This document shows positions 5,480-5,578 of a DNA stretch of 5,578 nt, piece after piece; position 1 is the first letter of the stretch; each line of letters begins with the position of its first letter. The position numbers and the translations under genes were made by a program. The DNA lies in NCBI GenBank assembly GCA_009699025.1, contig WLOZ01000155.1, positions 1 through 5,578 of the forward strand, written 5' to 3'. Origin of the DNA: Actinomycetota bacterium (lineage in GTDB: Bacteria > Actinomycetota > Actinomycetes > S36-B12 > CAIYMF01). Under the pieces are notes generated by a model. The model was not told the origin of the DNA. It did no database searches and saw nothing but the letters and a program-made list of their open reading frames with translations.

Positions 5480-5578
5480 TGTGCTTCCTCCTGGATCATC
5501 ACGTCGTCTGTGGGTGGCTCTGCGCCGACTGCGGCGGTGTTCACTCCCCCAGTGTCCACTGCCAGGGCGGCATTCACC
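5476..5578 (-). CDS. scpA: C-terminal end of segregation and condensation protein A (partial)
   Basis: A minus-strand frame enters from the right edge and ends at TGA 5478-5476, overlapping the scpB GTG as GTGA. It gives 33 residues ending PPTDDVMIQEEAQ. The first bases (5578) belong to an incomplete codon. The stretch is acidic and Ala/Thr-rich, contains no recognisable winged-helix core, and looks like a variable, disordered tail. The assignment to scpA rests on position: scpA lies directly upstream of scpB, usually overlapping, in most actinobacteria and firmicutes. The 4-nt overlap and the scpB SD inside it support a real coding end. ScpA is the kleisin subunit that bridges SMC and ScpB. 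The other frames lack the matching stop. Confidence 0.65.
   Translation of the reverse strand, partial: VNAALAVDTGGVNTAAVGAEPPTDDVMIQEEAQ
5486..5492 (-). promoter_or_regulatory. Strong ribosome binding site of scpB
   Basis: AGGAGGA on the minus strand lies 6 nt before the GTG start at 5479. It is the best SD in the window and lies inside the last codons of the upstream reading frame. It decides the GTG start. Confidence 0.8.

Overview
The window is a stretch of high-GC actinobacterial chromosome. Five housekeeping genes on the minus strand surround one large secreted-protein gene on the plus strand. The gene order (scpA-scpB-rluB, then chorismate mutase, prephenate dehydrogenase and cytidylate kinase), the GTG starts, the TAnnnT -10 boxes placed directly before start codons and the strong G/C third-position bias all point to an actinomycete. 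Microbacteriaceae or a close relative is the best guess from gene order, but the sequence alone does not prove the genus.

Layout, left to right. 1-149 (minus): 5' end of cmk, cut by the window edge. 150-253: a 104-nt gap with a candidate leaderless promoter for cmk. 254-1351 (minus): tyrA, prephenate dehydrogenase with a C-terminal ACT domain. 1348-1734 (minus): aroH-type chorismate mutase, overlapping tyrA by 4 nt. 1735-1915: divergent intergenic region with a candidate leaderless aroH promoter, imperfect dyads and a candidate promoter for the plus-strand gene. 1916-4093 (plus): a 725-residue exported multidomain protein. It has a signal peptide, a PKD-like WGDG segment, about eight tandem 25-residue DUF285/BspA-type repeats, one Ig-like domain and two fibronectin type III domains. 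4101-4844 (minus): rluB, 23S rRNA pseudouridine synthase. 4841-5479 (minus): scpB. 5476-5578 (minus): the last codons of the upstream gene, almost certainly scpA.

Functionally, aroH and tyrA form a translationally coupled pair that takes chorismate to prephenate and on toward tyrosine. scpA, scpB and rluB form a second coupled run (4-nt overlaps GTGA and ATGA) covering SMC-condensin accessory factors and ribosome modification. cmk supplies CDP/dCDP.

The notable feature is the secreted repeat protein. It sits in the opposite orientation between rluB and aroH, inside a block that is usually co-directional in actinobacteria, and by eye it uses more A/T-ending codons than its neighbours. It looks like an accessory surface or extracellular protein, possibly for adhesion or matrix contact, placed into a core locus. 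Its repeat array is regular at the DNA level (75-bp period), so repeat number could vary between strains. Nothing here resembles a defence system, CRISPR array, transposon or RNA gene.
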